From the NCBI RefSeq assembly GCF_010587385.1, contig NZ_CP047475.1, positions 124,001 through 188,000 of the forward strand: a stretch of 64,000 nt of DNA. Direction: 5' to 3'. Under the pieces are notes generated by a model. It did no database searches. It was not told the origin of the DNA and was given only the letters and a program-made list of their open reading frames with translations. The translations under genes and the position numbers were made by a program. The stretch comes from Vibrio astriarenae. Lineage in GTDB: Bacteria > Pseudomonadota > Gammaproteobacteria > Enterobacterales > Vibrionaceae. This document shows, one piece after another, positions 28,839 to 38,724 of this stretch (positions within the stretch are counted from its first letter, which is position 1; each line of letters opens with the position of its first letter).

Positions 28839-29669
28839 ATGCACTTCCATTTTTCTAAAATGCATGGTTTGGGTAACGACTTTATGGTCGTTGATTGTAT
28901 CACCCAAAATATCTTCTTTTCACCGGATCTGATCCGTCGCTTAGCGGATCGTCATACGGGGGTAGGCTTTGATCAACTTCTAGTGGTCGAGGCTCCTTAT
29001 GATCCTGAAACTGATTTCCACTATCGCATCTTTAATGCCGATGGCAGTGAAGTAGAGCAGTGTGGCAATGGCGCTCGTTGTTTTGCGCGTTTTGTGCGGA
29101 TGAAAGGGCTAACGAACAAGTTCAGCATTAGCGTCAGCACCAAGAAAGGCAAGATGGTGCTCAATATTGAAGAAGATGACCAGGTGACCGTTAATATGGG
29201 AGTGCCTGAGTTCGAACCAAGTAAAATCCCATTTAAGGCAAAGCAACAAGAGAAGACCTATATTCTGCGTGCTGAAGATAAGACTTTGTTCTGTGGCGCA
29301 GTGAGCATGGGTAACCCTCATGTTGTTACCGTTGTCGATGATGTACTGACGGCTGACGTAGAGACGCTTGGCCCTCTACTTGAATCTCATGAGCGTTTCC
29401 CTGAGCGAGTCAATGCAGGGTTTATGCAAGTACTGAATCGCAATGCGGTGAACCTGCGTGTGTATGAGCGTGGTGCAGGAGAAACTCAAGCTTGTGGTAG
29501 TGGTGCTTGTGGCGCGGTTGCAGTAGGTATTGTTCAAGGCCTGCTTGATGAACAAGTTAAGGTTACCTTGCCGGGCGGTGAGCTGAACATTCAATGGAAG
29601 GGGCCTGGCAAACCACTGTATATGACAGGTCCTGCAACACACGTCTTTGATGGGCAGCTGTCTTGTTAG
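28839..29669 (+). CDS. dapF: Diaminopimelate epimerase
   Basis: Converts LL- to meso-diaminopimelate for lysine and peptidoglycan. 276 residues, as expected. The two catalytic cysteines lie in CGNGARCF and ACGSGACG. Directly downstream of lysA, and followed by a DUF484 gene, xerC and yigB in the same order as E. coli dapF-yigA-xerC-yigB. Confidence 0.98.
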   Translation: MHFHFSKMHGLGNDFMVVDCITQNIFFSPDLIRRLADRHTGVGFDQLLVVEAPYDPETDFHYRIFNADGSEVEQCGNGARCFARFVRMKGLTNKFSISVSTKKGKMVLNIEEDDQVTVNMGVPEFEPSKIPFKAKQQEKTYILRAEDKTLFCGAVSMGNPHVVTVVDDVLTADVETLGPLLESHERFPERVNAGFMQVLNRNAVNLRVYERGAGETQACGSGACGAVAVGIVQGLLDEQVKVTLPGGELNIQWKGPGKPLYMTGPATHVFDGQLSC

Positions 29670-29719
29670 CAAGAGTGCGCTACAATAGGCACAGTTGTTA
29701 ATACTCTCAGGGATTGATT

Positions 29720-30427
29720 TTGTCTCAAGTGGAAGCCAATGCGCTAACTGCAGAGGTGGTGACGGAATATTTACGTGACCACCCTGATTTCTTTTTGTCT
29801 CGTCCAGAGCTTGTTGAGCGTTTAGCTCTGCCGCACCAAGACCAAGGTGCCGTTTCTCTCGTTCATGTCCAATTGCAGCGTCAACGTCAGCGAATTGAAG
29901 AGCTGGAAGAGGAAATTACGGCTCTGATGTCTCTTGCAAGACAAAATGACCAGACTTTCCATGATTTTATGAGCTTGCAGGAGCAGGTGCTCAAAAGTGA
30001 TTCTGTTGTCGATGCAATAGACTCAGTCGAACAGCTTGCACAAGATTTGAACCTGGTTGCTTACATTAAGCTGCTGGATAGCCCATCAGCGCAATATCAA
30101 TTAGCGGGTGATGTCTTCAAGCGTTTCGTGACGAACCATCTGAATGGTAAACCTGCTTATTTGGGGCGTCTGCGACAAACTGATCGTCAAAGCCTGTTTT
30201 CCGATGAAGAACAGGCACCCGAACTGGGTTCATACGTCGTCCTCCCTCTAGGATTCAAACAGCCTTTTGGTCTTCTCGCTTTTTCTAGTGAAGATGGTGG
30301 GCACTTCCAACCTCAGATGGATACTCTGTTTTTGCGCCACCTTGCGATGGTGCTTACCCATGTGATTAATACTCAACCTTGGAAAGCGGTAGTAGCGGAT
30401 GAGCGAATCTGTAGCACCACTGCCTAA
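29720..30427 (+). CDS. DUF484 family protein (YigA-like)
   Basis: 235 residues, cytoplasmic. The N-terminus [21 protein letters not shown] is the family hallmark, followed by a coiled coil ([16 protein letters not shown]) and a GAF-like C-terminal domain. I choose the TTG at 29720 because GGGA is correctly spaced from it; a TTG two codons upstream is too close. Function is unknown, but the gene is tightly linked to xerC across gammaproteobacteria. It overlaps xerC by 29 bases. Confidence 0.88.
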   Translation: MSQVEANALTAEVVTEYLRDHPDFFLSRPELVERLALPHQDQGAVSLVHVQLQRQRQRIEELEEEITALMSLARQNDQTFHDFMSLQEQVLKSDSVVDAIDSVEQLAQDLNLVAYIKLLDSPSAQYQLAGDVFKRFVTNHLNGKPAYLGRLRQTDRQSLFSDEEQAPELGSYVVLPLGFKQPFGLLAFSSEDGGHFQPQMDTLFLRHLAMVLTHVINTQPWKAVVADERICSTTA

Positions 30428-31331
30428 AGGGTTAGAAAAATCCTTGCTGCGCTTTTACGAATACTTGCGCAGTGAAAAAGGACTGAGTCTTCATACTCAA
30501 CGCAACTACAAGCAGCAGCTAGAGACGATGGCTCAACACCTCGCCCAGATGGGGTTAAAGGACTGGACCCAGGTAGATGCCGCTTGGGTTAGACAGTTGG
30601 CGAGTAAAGGCATGCGCGAAGGAATGAAGGCGAGTAGTTTATCGACACGTCTTTCGTCGCTGCGTAGCTTTTTTGATTTTTTAGTCCTGCGTGGAGAGCT
30701 CTCTGCCAACCCTGCAAAAGGTGTTTCAGCACCTCGCAAACAGCGCCCTTTACCAAAAAACCTCGATGTTGATGAAGTCGGTCAATTACTGGAAGTGGAT
30801 GACGACGATCCACTTGCGATTCGTGACCGCGCGATCATGGAACTGATGTATGGGGCCGGACTGCGTCTCGCGGAGTTGGTGAGTATTGATGTCCGCGATG
30901 TGCATCTGCGGAGTGGTGAGATCCGCGTTATAGGTAAAGGGGATAAAGAGCGTAAAGTTCCGTTTTCTGGTCAAGCAAAGGAGTGGGTTGAGCGCTGGTT
31001 GAAAGTGAGACCGAGTTTACTCAAAGGGGATGATCCAGCCTTGTTTATCTCCAAGCTTGGACAGCGTATCTCGCACCGTAATATTCAGAAACGCATGGCG
31101 GAATGGGGACAAAAACAAGGTGTCGCCAGTCATATTAGCCCACACAAGTTGCGCCACTCTTTTGCAACGCACGTTTTAGAGTCAAGCAACAACCTACGAG
31201 CAGTTCAAGAGCTACTGGGGCATGAGAATATCTCCACCACCCAAATCTACACGCACTTAGACTTCCAGCACCTTGCACAGGCGTATGATCAAGCGCACCC
31301 ACGAGCGAAGAAAAAGGGCAATAACGGATGA
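30399..31331 (+). CDS. xerC: Site-specific tyrosine recombinase XerC
   Basis: Works with XerD at dif to resolve chromosome dimers; in vibrios XerCD is also used by integrating phages. 310 residues. The catalytic set is visible: Arg in GAGLRLAEL, Lys in [20 protein letters not shown], and [14 protein letters not shown] with the nucleophilic Tyr. It overlaps the DUF484 gene upstream and yigB downstream (ATGA), so it is inside one operon. Confidence 0.97.
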   Translation: MSESVAPLPKGLEKSLLRFYEYLRSEKGLSLHTQRNYKQQLETMAQHLAQMGLKDWTQVDAAWVRQLASKGMREGMKASSLSTRLSSLRSFFDFLVLRGELSANPAKGVSAPRKQRPLPKNLDVDEVGQLLEVDDDDPLAIRDRAIMELMYGAGLRLAELVSIDVRDVHLRSGEIRVIGKGDKERKVPFSGQAKEWVERWLKVRPSLLKGDDPALFISKLGQRISHRNIQKRMAEWGQKQGVASHISPHKLRHSFATHVLESSNNLRAVQELLGHENISTTQIYTHLDFQHLAQAYDQAHPRAKKKGNNG

Positions 31332-32041
31332 TTTTCTATCGACCATTTTCAACCATTGAGGCGATGACGTTCGATCTCGATGATACCCTCTACGACAATC
31401 GCCCCATCATCCGTCGCGTTGAGCAGCAGATGGTGTTGTGGCTGCATGAGCAGCACCCCATTTCCAAGACGCGCTCTCTGAGCTGGTGGCACAACACAAA
31501 ATTGCAGGTGTTAGCTGAACAGCCAGAACTAAAGCATGACGTGACTCGTTGGCGCTATCGCCAAATAGAGTCAGGTCTAAATGCTCTCGGCTATAGTTCT
31601 GCGCAGGCGATGAAGGCCGCGGGTGAAGCGATTGATGAGGTGTTGCGCTTGCGAAGTGACTTTAGTGTGCCGCAGGAAACTCATCGCGTTATGAGTGAGT
31701 TATCTAAAAGAATGCCATTGATAGCGATAACCAATGGTAACGTTGATGTAGAAAGAATTGGCTTAGGGCAATACTTTCAGCGCGTTTACAAAGCAGGTCC
31801 TGATGGTCTGAGCAAGCCGAATGCGGATCTATTTGTACAAGCTGTGGACTTACTAAACCTACCAGCAGATAAAGTACTGCATGTCGGTGACCACTTACGC
31901 TCAGATGTTCGTGGCGCTAATTTAGCGGGGCTTAAAAGCTGTTGGATTAACGATCAGTCTAGTTGTTTGATGAAAGCCAAGCACGCGACAACGCTACCGG
32001 ATGTTGAAATTACGCGCTTGGCTTCACTGCTTGAGCTTTAA
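31328..32041 (+). CDS. yigB: HAD-superfamily phosphatase YigB
   Basis: 237 residues. HAD motif I is DLDDTLYDN, motif II lies in IAITNGN, and motif III/IV is in [15 protein letters not shown]. In E. coli YigB acts on FMN and related phosphates. It is coupled to xerC by a four-base overlap. Its stop is close to that of convergent tapT. Confidence 0.92.
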   Translation: MIFYRPFSTIEAMTFDLDDTLYDNRPIIRRVEQQMVLWLHEQHPISKTRSLSWWHNTKLQVLAEQPELKHDVTRWRYRQIESGLNALGYSSAQAMKAAGEAIDEVLRLRSDFSVPQETHRVMSELSKRMPLIAITNGNVDVERIGLGQYFQRVYKAGPDGLSKPNADLFVQAVDLLNLPADKVLHVGDHLRSDVRGANLAGLKSCWINDQSSCLMKAKHATTLPDVEITRLASLLEL

Positions 32042-32625
32042 CTTTTGAGTGCGTGTCCGCTCTTATCTGCCTTAAATACCTGAGTGTAGTGGTCCAGAAA
32101 TGGTGCGATTTTTTGACCATCCTTTGCATCACCATTCAGTTCTAGCAGCTCAGCGACGACCTCAAGTGTACAAAGATGCCCTTGTGATTGATTACGTCTG
32201 AGCTGATAGCGTGATGCCCCCTCAATATCTAAGTGCACTTTAGGAATGGTTTTCAACCAATCGCTCCTATTGAGCATTTTCTTTGCTTCTTGCCATGTTG
32301 CGTCCAGCACGATAAATAGAGGCGGTTTGTTCATACTTTCCACGGTCTCATTGCTCAAAAGGTGACTGTCCGAGCTTGGATAGAGAAGTACTGGCTCAAA
32401 GTGACCGCTTTTTAATTGTTCAATGAACGTTTCAGGCGGCGACTTTCTGTGCCAAATATGAACCTGGCAGTGTGAAAGCATTTTCCCTGCCCATTGGCCG
32501 GTATTAGTGTCACGTGATAACTCATTCTCATGCGTGAGTAGAGCGATGTGGGCTTGGCTCTCTAGCTTTGGGATTTGATCACAAATACACTGGTAGGCGA
32601 GGCCGCAGTTAGCGCATTGAGCCAT
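32038..32625 (-). CDS. tapT: tRNA-uridine aminocarboxypropyltransferase (DTW domain)
   Basis: 195 residues. The N-terminal zinc-type cluster CANCGLAYQCIC and the defining motif LDATWQEAKKML (D-x-T-W) place it in the TDD/DTW family. E. coli TapT (YfiP) adds acp3 to U47 of tRNAs using SAM. Its ATG overlaps the upstream lipoprotein stop (TAATG), so it is translated from the same message. Confidence 0.88.
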   Translation of the reverse strand: MAQCANCGLAYQCICDQIPKLESQAHIALLTHENELSRDTNTGQWAGKMLSHCQVHIWHRKSPPETFIEQLKSGHFEPVLLYPSSDSHLLSNETVESMNKPPLFIVLDATWQEAKKMLNRSDWLKTIPKVHLDIEGASRYQLRRNQSQGHLCTLEVVAELLELNGDAKDGQKIAPFLDHYTQVFKADKSGHALKS

Positions 32626-34181
32626 TACATCACCACACCTTTTTGGGTCGGGTAAACGCCGTCTGCAAATAACAACACGCCACTGACCTCATTCGATTCA
32701 ACCACGGGAGCAACACTTGGGTTTAGCGGATAGCTTGCCTCACCATAACTAAGGCGATGCTGCGCAGCTTGTGCTCCACCACCGTAAACATCAAACACCA
32801 GATCTTGCCAACCATTCGATTGGGTTGTTGCCAAACGAATCGGTGTGTTGACGAGGGTGATACGACTATTGAAGCGCCATTGTTGTTGATGGTCTTCGAA
32901 GATAAGCAAGGTACAACCGCCGCTGCCACACCAATCAAGAAGCACGAGCAACTCAGGGTTTCCATCACCATTGAGATCATGCTCTAGCCAACGATATTTA
33001 GTATTAGCAGGGTCGGTTTTGTGCAGCGAGAAATATTCACGCAGAGTCACATCCACCTTGCTATCAAACTGTGCAGAGCCGTTGATGTTTTGTGTACCAA
33101 GCCCCTGGGCTTTGCTAGATGCGTTCTCAACCTGAGCTTGTTGCACTTTGAATAAAGTTAAACCTCCGTCGGCGATCGGGTAGACAATCTCACTCACCTT
33201 CTCTTTTTTGGCGGTTAACTGATGCCCATCTCGAGTGAAAATCCGCTCCGATACCAGATATTGCTGCTGGTGGCGAGTCATCGTGACTTGGACTTGAGTT
33301 GGATTGAGTTGTTGCCAAAACCCACGCTCAACGGTAGAGGGCTGATCGTTTAAATACTCGTAAGTGGTCACTGCACTGTGGTCCGCATTAAGTTCCAGGT
33401 GCACAGTAAACAGTGGGTTATCAGTGGATTCAGCATGATAATAGCCCACCCATGATTCACTATGATCCTGGTTTGATAAGGTGGCACAACCTGTATATTC
33501 ACGCTGTTGACTGTCAAATGAGGCTTGCCAACCATAGATAGAGTCGCTCATGCCATCATTACAGGTGTCTTGAATCATGTTTAGCTGAGCATTATCGCTT
33601 AAACGATAACGTCGCTGCTGTGCGTCCGTTTCTCCTGAAATGGTTGAACCTTCAATTTGATAGTGGACTTGCTCTTCACCAAGAATATTGAACGCTAGGC
33701 CTTTCTCTTCAAAGTTGGTAGACCAGAAAGGTTCATTACCAAATGCTCGAGTTGGCCTAGGTGGCATGTCACATCGCTGAGGGTTTTCTGCTGTTAGTAG
33801 GTTTATTGACTCAACCTGAAAGACAGCGTTGAAATCAGAATCAAAGCCGTGATGACTAGATGGTTTCAGGTAGCCGATAAACTCTCCATACATCGGCTGG
33901 TAGGGACGGCTGGTAAGAAATAGTGCTTGCTCCACCACATCACTCGGCATATTGAGCCAATATTGCTGCTGGCTGCCACAAGGCATAATCGTTCTAACCT
34001 CGTGGCCAACCACAACCTCTCCACGAATGATGAACGGTTGTGGCTGAATACTCTCTGGTGCATCTAAGCTTGCAAGGTTTGCGGGTGCCTCACTAGTATC
34101 GGTTGATGTGTTAGAGGGACTGGAGCAGGCTTGCAGCATCATAAGCATGCTGATTGCTGCTGGGTTTCTCAACGCCTTCAT
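32625..34181 (-). CDS. Outer-membrane-type lipoprotein, COG3650-like
   Basis: 518 residues with a lipoprotein signal (MKALRNPAAISMLMMLQAC, lipobox LQAC; the residues after Cys are SSP, which fits outer-membrane sorting). The middle contains FGNEPFWS, a signature of COG3650-type proteins, and an internal second lobe with Cys pairs. The C-terminus has HDLNGDGNPELLVLL, an FG-GAP-like acidic loop that may bind calcium. Function unknown. It is the first gene of a two-gene unit with tapT, an unexpected pairing of envelope protein and tRNA modification enzyme. Confidence 0.78.
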   Translation of the reverse strand: MKALRNPAAISMLMMLQACSSPSNTSTDTSEAPANLASLDAPESIQPQPFIIRGEVVVGHEVRTIMPCGSQQQYWLNMPSDVVEQALFLTSRPYQPMYGEFIGYLKPSSHHGFDSDFNAVFQVESINLLTAENPQRCDMPPRPTRAFGNEPFWSTNFEEKGLAFNILGEEQVHYQIEGSTISGETDAQQRRYRLSDNAQLNMIQDTCNDGMSDSIYGWQASFDSQQREYTGCATLSNQDHSESWVGYYHAESTDNPLFTVHLELNADHSAVTTYEYLNDQPSTVERGFWQQLNPTQVQVTMTRHQQQYLVSERIFTRDGHQLTAKKEKVSEIVYPIADGGLTLFKVQQAQVENASSKAQGLGTQNINGSAQFDSKVDVTLREYFSLHKTDPANTKYRWLEHDLNGDGNPELLVLLDWCGSGGCTLLIFEDHQQQWRFNSRITLVNTPIRLATTQSNGWQDLVFDVYGGGAQAAQHRLSYGEASYPLNPSVAPVVESNEVSGVLLFADGVYPTQKGVVM

Positions 34182-34219
34182 GATATATCTTCCTGATGTT
34201 CAAATAGATGGATCTGATT

Positions 34220-34684
34220 ATGGCATATTGGCTGTTTAAAACCGAACCAGACACATTTTCTATTGATACCCTGAGGGCGCAAAAAAACTCATGTTGGGAA
34301 GGGGTTCGTAATTATCAGGCGCGAAACATGTTGCGTGATGACGTAAAACAAGGTGATTTGGTTTTCATCTATCACTCGTCCTGTAAACAGGTTGGAATTG
34401 CTGGCATCGCACGCGTTGTCAAAGAGTCATATCCGGATCATTTTGCTTTTGATCCGCAAAGTGACTATTGCGATGCTAAGTCCGATCCGAGTAATCCAAG
34501 GTGGATGATGGTGGACATTGAGTTTGTGCGTAAAACCGAGCGCCTGATCCCTTTAGCGCTACTGAAATCAATGCCGGAACTCAGTGAACTTCCTTTGGTT
34601 AAGCGAGGAAATCGTCTGTCGGTGATGCCAGTTTCAGAAATCGAGTGGCAAGCGATATTAACCAAAGAGACTCTAGCCAAATGA
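34220..34684 (+). CDS. EVE domain protein
   Basis: 154 residues from the ATG giving MAYWLFKTEPDTFSID; an ATG four codons earlier also exists. The EVE fold (PUA-like) is recognised by YWLFKTEPD at the start, WEGVRNYQARNML, and GDLVFIYHSS. These proteins are thought to bind modified bases in DNA or RNA. It is divergent from the lipoprotein gene and stands alone. Confidence 0.9.
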   Translation: MAYWLFKTEPDTFSIDTLRAQKNSCWEGVRNYQARNMLRDDVKQGDLVFIYHSSCKQVGIAGIARVVKESYPDHFAFDPQSDYCDAKSDPSNPRWMMVDIEFVRKTERLIPLALLKSMPELSELPLVKRGNRLSVMPVSEIEWQAILTKETLAK

Positions 34685-34700
34685 TTGACATTAAGCCGAA

Positions 34701-34729
34701 AAAATAAAAAGGCAGTCGAGAGACTGCCT
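34701..34729 (-). terminator. Intrinsic terminator after yigL
   Basis: On the minus strand AGGCAGTC / GACTGCCT with a four-base loop is followed by TTTTTATTTTTT. The hairpin also lies downstream of the EVE gene, but the T-run favours the minus strand. Confidence 0.85.
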
Positions 34730-34764
34730 AGTGTTCGAGCAAGTGCAAGTACTGGGGGGAGCAC

Positions 34765-35586
34765 TTACATCAGGAGCTGCTCTTTAAGGTAAACGGCAAC
34801 AGCATCATCAGCATTGCTGCCAATGACTTCATTCTTCGGGAGTGCGTTAAACACTTTCGCATGAGAATCTGCCATAACCAGTCCTTTGCCAGCCATAGTC
34901 AGCATCTCCACATCATTCATACCATCACCAAACGCGATACAGTCTTGTAGCGACTTGCCAAGCGACTCTGCAACGGCTTTTAATGCTTCACCTTTAGACA
35001 CACCCGCAGCCATGACTTCAAGACACCAAGGCGTTGAAAAAGCCACATTCACTTGGTCGCCAAAGTGTTGGTTCAGTTTGTCTTCTAGCACAACCAGATA
35101 GTCATGATCTTTCTCTGGATGAGTAAAGAAAATTTTCGCAATCCCCTCAGTTGGCGCTGCATGGGCATCGAAGAGTTGGTAATTAAATCCGCTCTCTTCA
35201 TGGAAGTTTGCGAGGGTTGGATCGTGCCTGTCTAGCATCCACTCTTCATTACGATAGAGGTGGATAAACAGGTTTCTATCGTCCTTGGCAAGATCAACGA
35301 TGTTCTGCACGATCTCACTTGGCACGTTATTGCTGTACATGAGTTTGTCATTTTGATCATGAACGCGAGCGCCATTTGAGGTAATCATGTAGGCAGGGAT
35401 TCCCGCCGTCTTGCGAATACCAGCAACGTCAACGTGGTGTCGGCCGGTGGCAAAAATAAAGGTGAACCCTTGTTCTGATAGAGTGTTTAGTGTCTGCTTG
35501 GTGAAATCACTGAGCTGGTGGTTGGGTGCCAGCAAAGTACCATCGAGGTCAGAGGCAACAATAGAATAAGGTGTCTTTGCGTTCAT
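34765..35586 (-). CDS. yigL: HAD phosphatase YigL (Cof type)
   Basis: I choose the start giving MNAKTPYSIVASDLDGTLL (273 residues), as GAGAG lies just upstream; a longer frame adds 13 residues. Motif I is DLDGTLL and motif IV GDGMNDVEML. FATGRHHVDV and MITSNGARVHD match E. coli YigL, a sugar-phosphate and pyridoxal-phosphate phosphatase. It lies downstream of pldB as in E. coli. Confidence 0.93.
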   Translation of the reverse strand: MNAKTPYSIVASDLDGTLLAPNHQLSDFTKQTLNTLSEQGFTFIFATGRHHVDVAGIRKTAGIPAYMITSNGARVHDQNDKLMYSNNVPSEIVQNIVDLAKDDRNLFIHLYRNEEWMLDRHDPTLANFHEESGFNYQLFDAHAAPTEGIAKIFFTHPEKDHDYLVVLEDKLNQHFGDQVNVAFSTPWCLEVMAAGVSKGEALKAVAESLGKSLQDCIAFGDGMNDVEMLTMAGKGLVMADSHAKVFNALPKNEVIGSNADDAVAVYLKEQLLM

Positions 35587-35738
35587 AATTCTCTCAATCA
35601 TGTAGAAAAAAGAGCGAGTGCTCAATCAAGGTAGCGGAGTGCTCTGCCAAACCTTAACAATTGATTTTATTCTAGATGAAAAAGAGGAAAAGAAAGAGGG
35701 TAAACATTCACAAGATGATTTCCCCCTTTAATAGTTGA

Positions 35739-36728
35739 TTACGATGTCGAGTGGTTCTCGAAGAAAGTAAAGATGGTGTCTAAGGTCTCTTGTCGGTAGC
35801 TGTCTTGCTCAAATAGCAGCTCATGTCGCGCTCTGTAAACAATTTTTAGTGCACAGTCTTTTCGGGTTCGCGCCAGTCTGCGCATAAATCGAATCTGTGC
35901 CGAGTTAGACACGATTTTATCTTCACTTGCTTGAAGCATCAAAAGAGGCAATGAAATATCTTCTGCATCCGCATAGATATCTTGGATCGCATCGAGACTT
36001 TGCCACACCCAGTGGGTGCTTGGGCCGCCGAGTTTAAGTTGTGGCATCTCTTCGTAGAGATCTCTGAACCAGTGATAACGGCCGGCACTTTGCGTGAGGG
36101 GGTTATCTGCAAATGGTTTCGCGTAATAGGCTTTATGGCCCGGGGCATACTGTGGCTCCCTCGCTAGCTTGCTCATCAAATAAATCAGCGGCTTTGCGAT
36201 TGGAGCAAGGTAGCTTGGCATCTCTATCCCCATCATAGGAGCAGTGAGGGCCACCGCTTTAAATTGCTGGGGTTGATACTCTTGAAGATAGCGAGTGGTA
36301 ATCGCCCCTCCCATTGAATGAGCCAGGAGGTATCGCGACTGATAGTCCTCGAGTGAAAAGTGGTCGATGAGACATGCAAGGTCATGCACGTAATCATCAA
36401 ACTTATCAACATAGCCGATGTCTTTGTTAGAGGTTAAGCGCTCTGATAGACCTTGGCCACGATGATCAAAGGAATAAACATCAAAGCCCTGGTTATACAG
36501 GTCGAAAAACAGCTCTTGGTACTTCCAATAGGATTCGACACGTCCATTGACCACGACAATCGCTTTAGTGTGTTGGCTGTTCGTCAGCTTACACCAAGCA
36601 ATGCGTTTGCCATCGGTGGTCGAAAATTCTCCCTCTTGGCGCTGTTGCCATACTTTAAAGATATTCCCACAAATAGACTGTTCAAATTCAGACTCTTGGG
36701 AAAGCGAATAAGGAGAGAGTTGGGGCAT
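35739..36728 (-). CDS. pldB: Lysophospholipase L2 / alpha-beta hydrolase PldB
   Basis: 329 residues. An alpha/beta-hydrolase with nucleophile elbow LAHSMGGA, the early segment SFDHRGQGLSER and a late His in ARHELLFE. It hydrolyses lysophospholipids at the inner membrane. No signal peptide is seen. The pldB-yigL pair is conserved with E. coli, with about 150 bases between them here. Confidence 0.9.
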   Translation of the reverse strand: MPQLSPYSLSQESEFEQSICGNIFKVWQQRQEGEFSTTDGKRIAWCKLTNSQHTKAIVVVNGRVESYWKYQELFFDLYNQGFDVYSFDHRGQGLSERLTSNKDIGYVDKFDDYVHDLACLIDHFSLEDYQSRYLLAHSMGGAITTRYLQEYQPQQFKAVALTAPMMGIEMPSYLAPIAKPLIYLMSKLAREPQYAPGHKAYYAKPFADNPLTQSAGRYHWFRDLYEEMPQLKLGGPSTHWVWQSLDAIQDIYADAEDISLPLLMLQASEDKIVSNSAQIRFMRRLARTRKDCALKIVYRARHELLFEQDSYRQETLDTIFTFFENHSTS

Positions 36729-37005
36729 AAAAGTCCTTGATGAGCACAGATAAATAAAAATGATTAAGACAAAGTATATCTCGAATATTGTGCCTGATTA
36801 AAAATGAAAAATTAATTTCAAAATGGTTATTTGTTTAGTGTATTAATTGTTTTTTACATATTTATCATGAATATACTGCGCATAATAGCGAAATAGTCGT
36901 ACTTTTTGAGTAAATTACTTTTCATCGTTATTCGCATTTGTTACTTTGCTCTACCTATCCAGGGTTTGGAATTTCTATTGGAAGATAAAGTGGATTTTAT
37001 CAGTT
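36729..37005. other. A/T-rich divergent region pldB / EAL-HDOD gene
   Basis: About 277 bases, strongly A/T-rich. A possible plus-strand promoter is TTGTTT at 36848-36853 with TATACT at 36872-36877 (18-base spacer). I see no other ordered site. Confidence 0.4.
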
Positions 37006-38232
37006 ATGCCAAGTACTTATATCGCACGTCAGCCTATTTTTAATGCCAAGCGTCATACGCTAGGGTATGAGCTATTGTTTCGCGATGGTGAGAGTAATGC
37101 ATTTCCCGCGCATATAGAGTCCAATCGTGCGACCTATCGTTTAATCGCTGAAAATTTCCTATCTTTTGGAACAAATCCATCGGTAAATCAATCACGCTGC
37201 TTTATTAATTTTCCTTATGAATCCTTAATTAGGAAGCTACCACTCACCCTCCCGAAAGATAAAATAGTGGTCGAAGTATTAGAATCGTGTCCTCCAACAG
37301 AAGAGTTATTGCTCGCACTAAAAGAACTTCATCGAGCGGGTTATCTCATCGCTCTAGATGATTTTGTGTATACGCCAGAATGGTCACGCTTTTTACCCTT
37401 TGTGCGTATCATTAAAGTCGACTTGGTGCAGATGGGGATTGAAGGTGCCTGTCAAATGGTGGAAGAGATGAAGCAAAAGGGTACTCGTAAACTCTTTCTG
37501 GCAGAAAAAGTGGAATCTATCGAGGAGTTTCACCGAACAAAAGAAGCTGGGTTTAGTTTTTTTCAGGGGTACTTTTTCAGTAAGCCAGAGGTGTTAAAGC
37601 AGCGATACGTGAGCCCTGAATATCTCATCGCGATGCAGCTCTTCCAGGAGATTTGTCGCAAAGAAGTCGATTTTGCTAAGCTTGAGTCAATTGTTACTCA
37701 AGATGTCACTTTGTCCTTTAAGTTGCTCAAGTTTGTCAACACTATGTCTGATAGGGTGTCGGTACAAATTTCCTCATTTCGTCAGGCGTTAGTGTACCTT
37801 GGGCAAGAGAAGCTAAAAATGTTTCTCTCTCTCGCATTAGCTTCTTATGTTAGTGGCAAAAAACCACGTGAGGTCTACACACTTTCTCTGCAAAGAGCAC
37901 AGTTTTGTCAGCAGATGTCCGCGAAAAACCCTTTTACCGAGCATCGTGAACGGGCGTTTATGATCGGTTTATTCTCGATGTTAGACTCACTACTCGATGT
38001 ATCGATAGAAGCGATCGTTGGCGATCTTCCTGTTGATGAGTCGATCAAGGACGCGTTGATCTCTCGAACCGGTCCTTATGGCTTGTTGCTTCAAGCAGAA
38101 GAAAGTTTTGAGCGCGGTGAGTGGTCTGTGGTTAAACAGATTTGCCAGCAGTTAGACTTTGATTACGACCAACTAGTAAATGAATGTATGCAGGCTCAAC
38201 AATGGAGCCACGAAATCTCTCAAATTTCATAG
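37006..38232 (+). CDS. EAL-HDOD signalling protein
   Basis: 408 residues from ATG giving MPSTYIARQPIFNAK; an upstream frame of 20 codons lacks support. The N-terminal EAL-type domain (to about residue 205) has YELLFRDG in place of EAL, CFINFP, VVEVLES, ALDDFVYTPE and AEKVES, so several metal ligands remain but the EAL signature is ELL and the DDFG loop is altered. The C-terminal HDOD domain follows (TQDVTLSFKLLKFVN). Such proteins are usually c-di-GMP binders or protein-interaction hubs rather than active phosphodiesterases. Monocistronic. Confidence 0.88.
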   Translation: MPSTYIARQPIFNAKRHTLGYELLFRDGESNAFPAHIESNRATYRLIAENFLSFGTNPSVNQSRCFINFPYESLIRKLPLTLPKDKIVVEVLESCPPTEELLLALKELHRAGYLIALDDFVYTPEWSRFLPFVRIIKVDLVQMGIEGACQMVEEMKQKGTRKLFLAEKVESIEEFHRTKEAGFSFFQGYFFSKPEVLKQRYVSPEYLIAMQLFQEICRKEVDFAKLESIVTQDVTLSFKLLKFVNTMSDRVSVQISSFRQALVYLGQEKLKMFLSLALASYVSGKKPREVYTLSLQRAQFCQQMSAKNPFTEHRERAFMIGLFSMLDSLLDVSIEAIVGDLPVDESIKDALISRTGPYGLLLQAEESFERGEWSVVKQICQQLDFDYDQLVNECMQAQQWSHEISQIS

Positions 38233-38300
38233 CTTCCCCACCTTCTAGTTTTTACCGCTATCCTTATTGTTAAACTTTTATGACTGTGAACGGCACAAGC

Positions 38301-38331
38301 TTGCCTTGTAAACTAAGATATGTTTATATCT
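38301..38331 (+). promoter_or_regulatory. ars operon promoter with operator-like palindrome
   Basis: TTGCCT (38301-38306) and TTATAT (38324-38329) are 17 bases apart. The palindrome AGATATGTTTATATCT (38316-38331) covers the -10 element, where ArsR would block RNA polymerase. Confidence 0.7.
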
Positions 38332-38358
38332 GCCTATCCGTATATGTGAATTTAAATT

Positions 38359-38697
38359 ATGCTACCACATCAGTTTTTCAAACTACTGTCAGATGAGACG
38401 CGAGTACGCTGTTTACTTCTGATTGCTCGAGAAAGCGGCATATGTGTTGGTGAACTCACTGAAGCCATTCAAGAGAGCCAGCCTAAAGTATCCCGTCACT
38501 TAGCTCAACTGAGAGCGCAGGGTCTCGTTCGTGATGAGCGTCGTGGACAGTGGGTTTATTACCATCTGGCAGAGAATCTGCCTGGGTGGGCAAAGAAAGT
38601 GATTGAAGATATTGCTGCATCACAATGCTTGAAAGCAGAGTATCAACAAGATTTGAATCGATTGCAGGGCATGAATCGTGCCTCTTGCTGTGATTAA
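38359..38697 (+). CDS. arsR: ArsR-family arsenic-responsive repressor
   Basis: 112 residues, winged-helix ArsR/SmtB fold. The recognition helix region is SQPKVSRHLAQLRAQGLV and the wing RRGQWVYYHL. The usual ELCVCDL metal motif is replaced by GICVGELTE, with only one Cys (Cys29); other cysteines are Cys18, Cys90 and a C-terminal CysCys pair at 110-111 (SCCD). It heads the ars operon and probably controls it through the palindrome upstream. Confidence 0.92.
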   Translation: MLPHQFFKLLSDETRVRCLLLIARESGICVGELTEAIQESQPKVSRHLAQLRAQGLVRDERRGQWVYYHLAENLPGWAKKVIEDIAASQCLKAEYQQDLNRLQGMNRASCCD

Positions 38698-38724
38698 TTT
38701 GACTCGATAGAGAGAATAAGAGTT

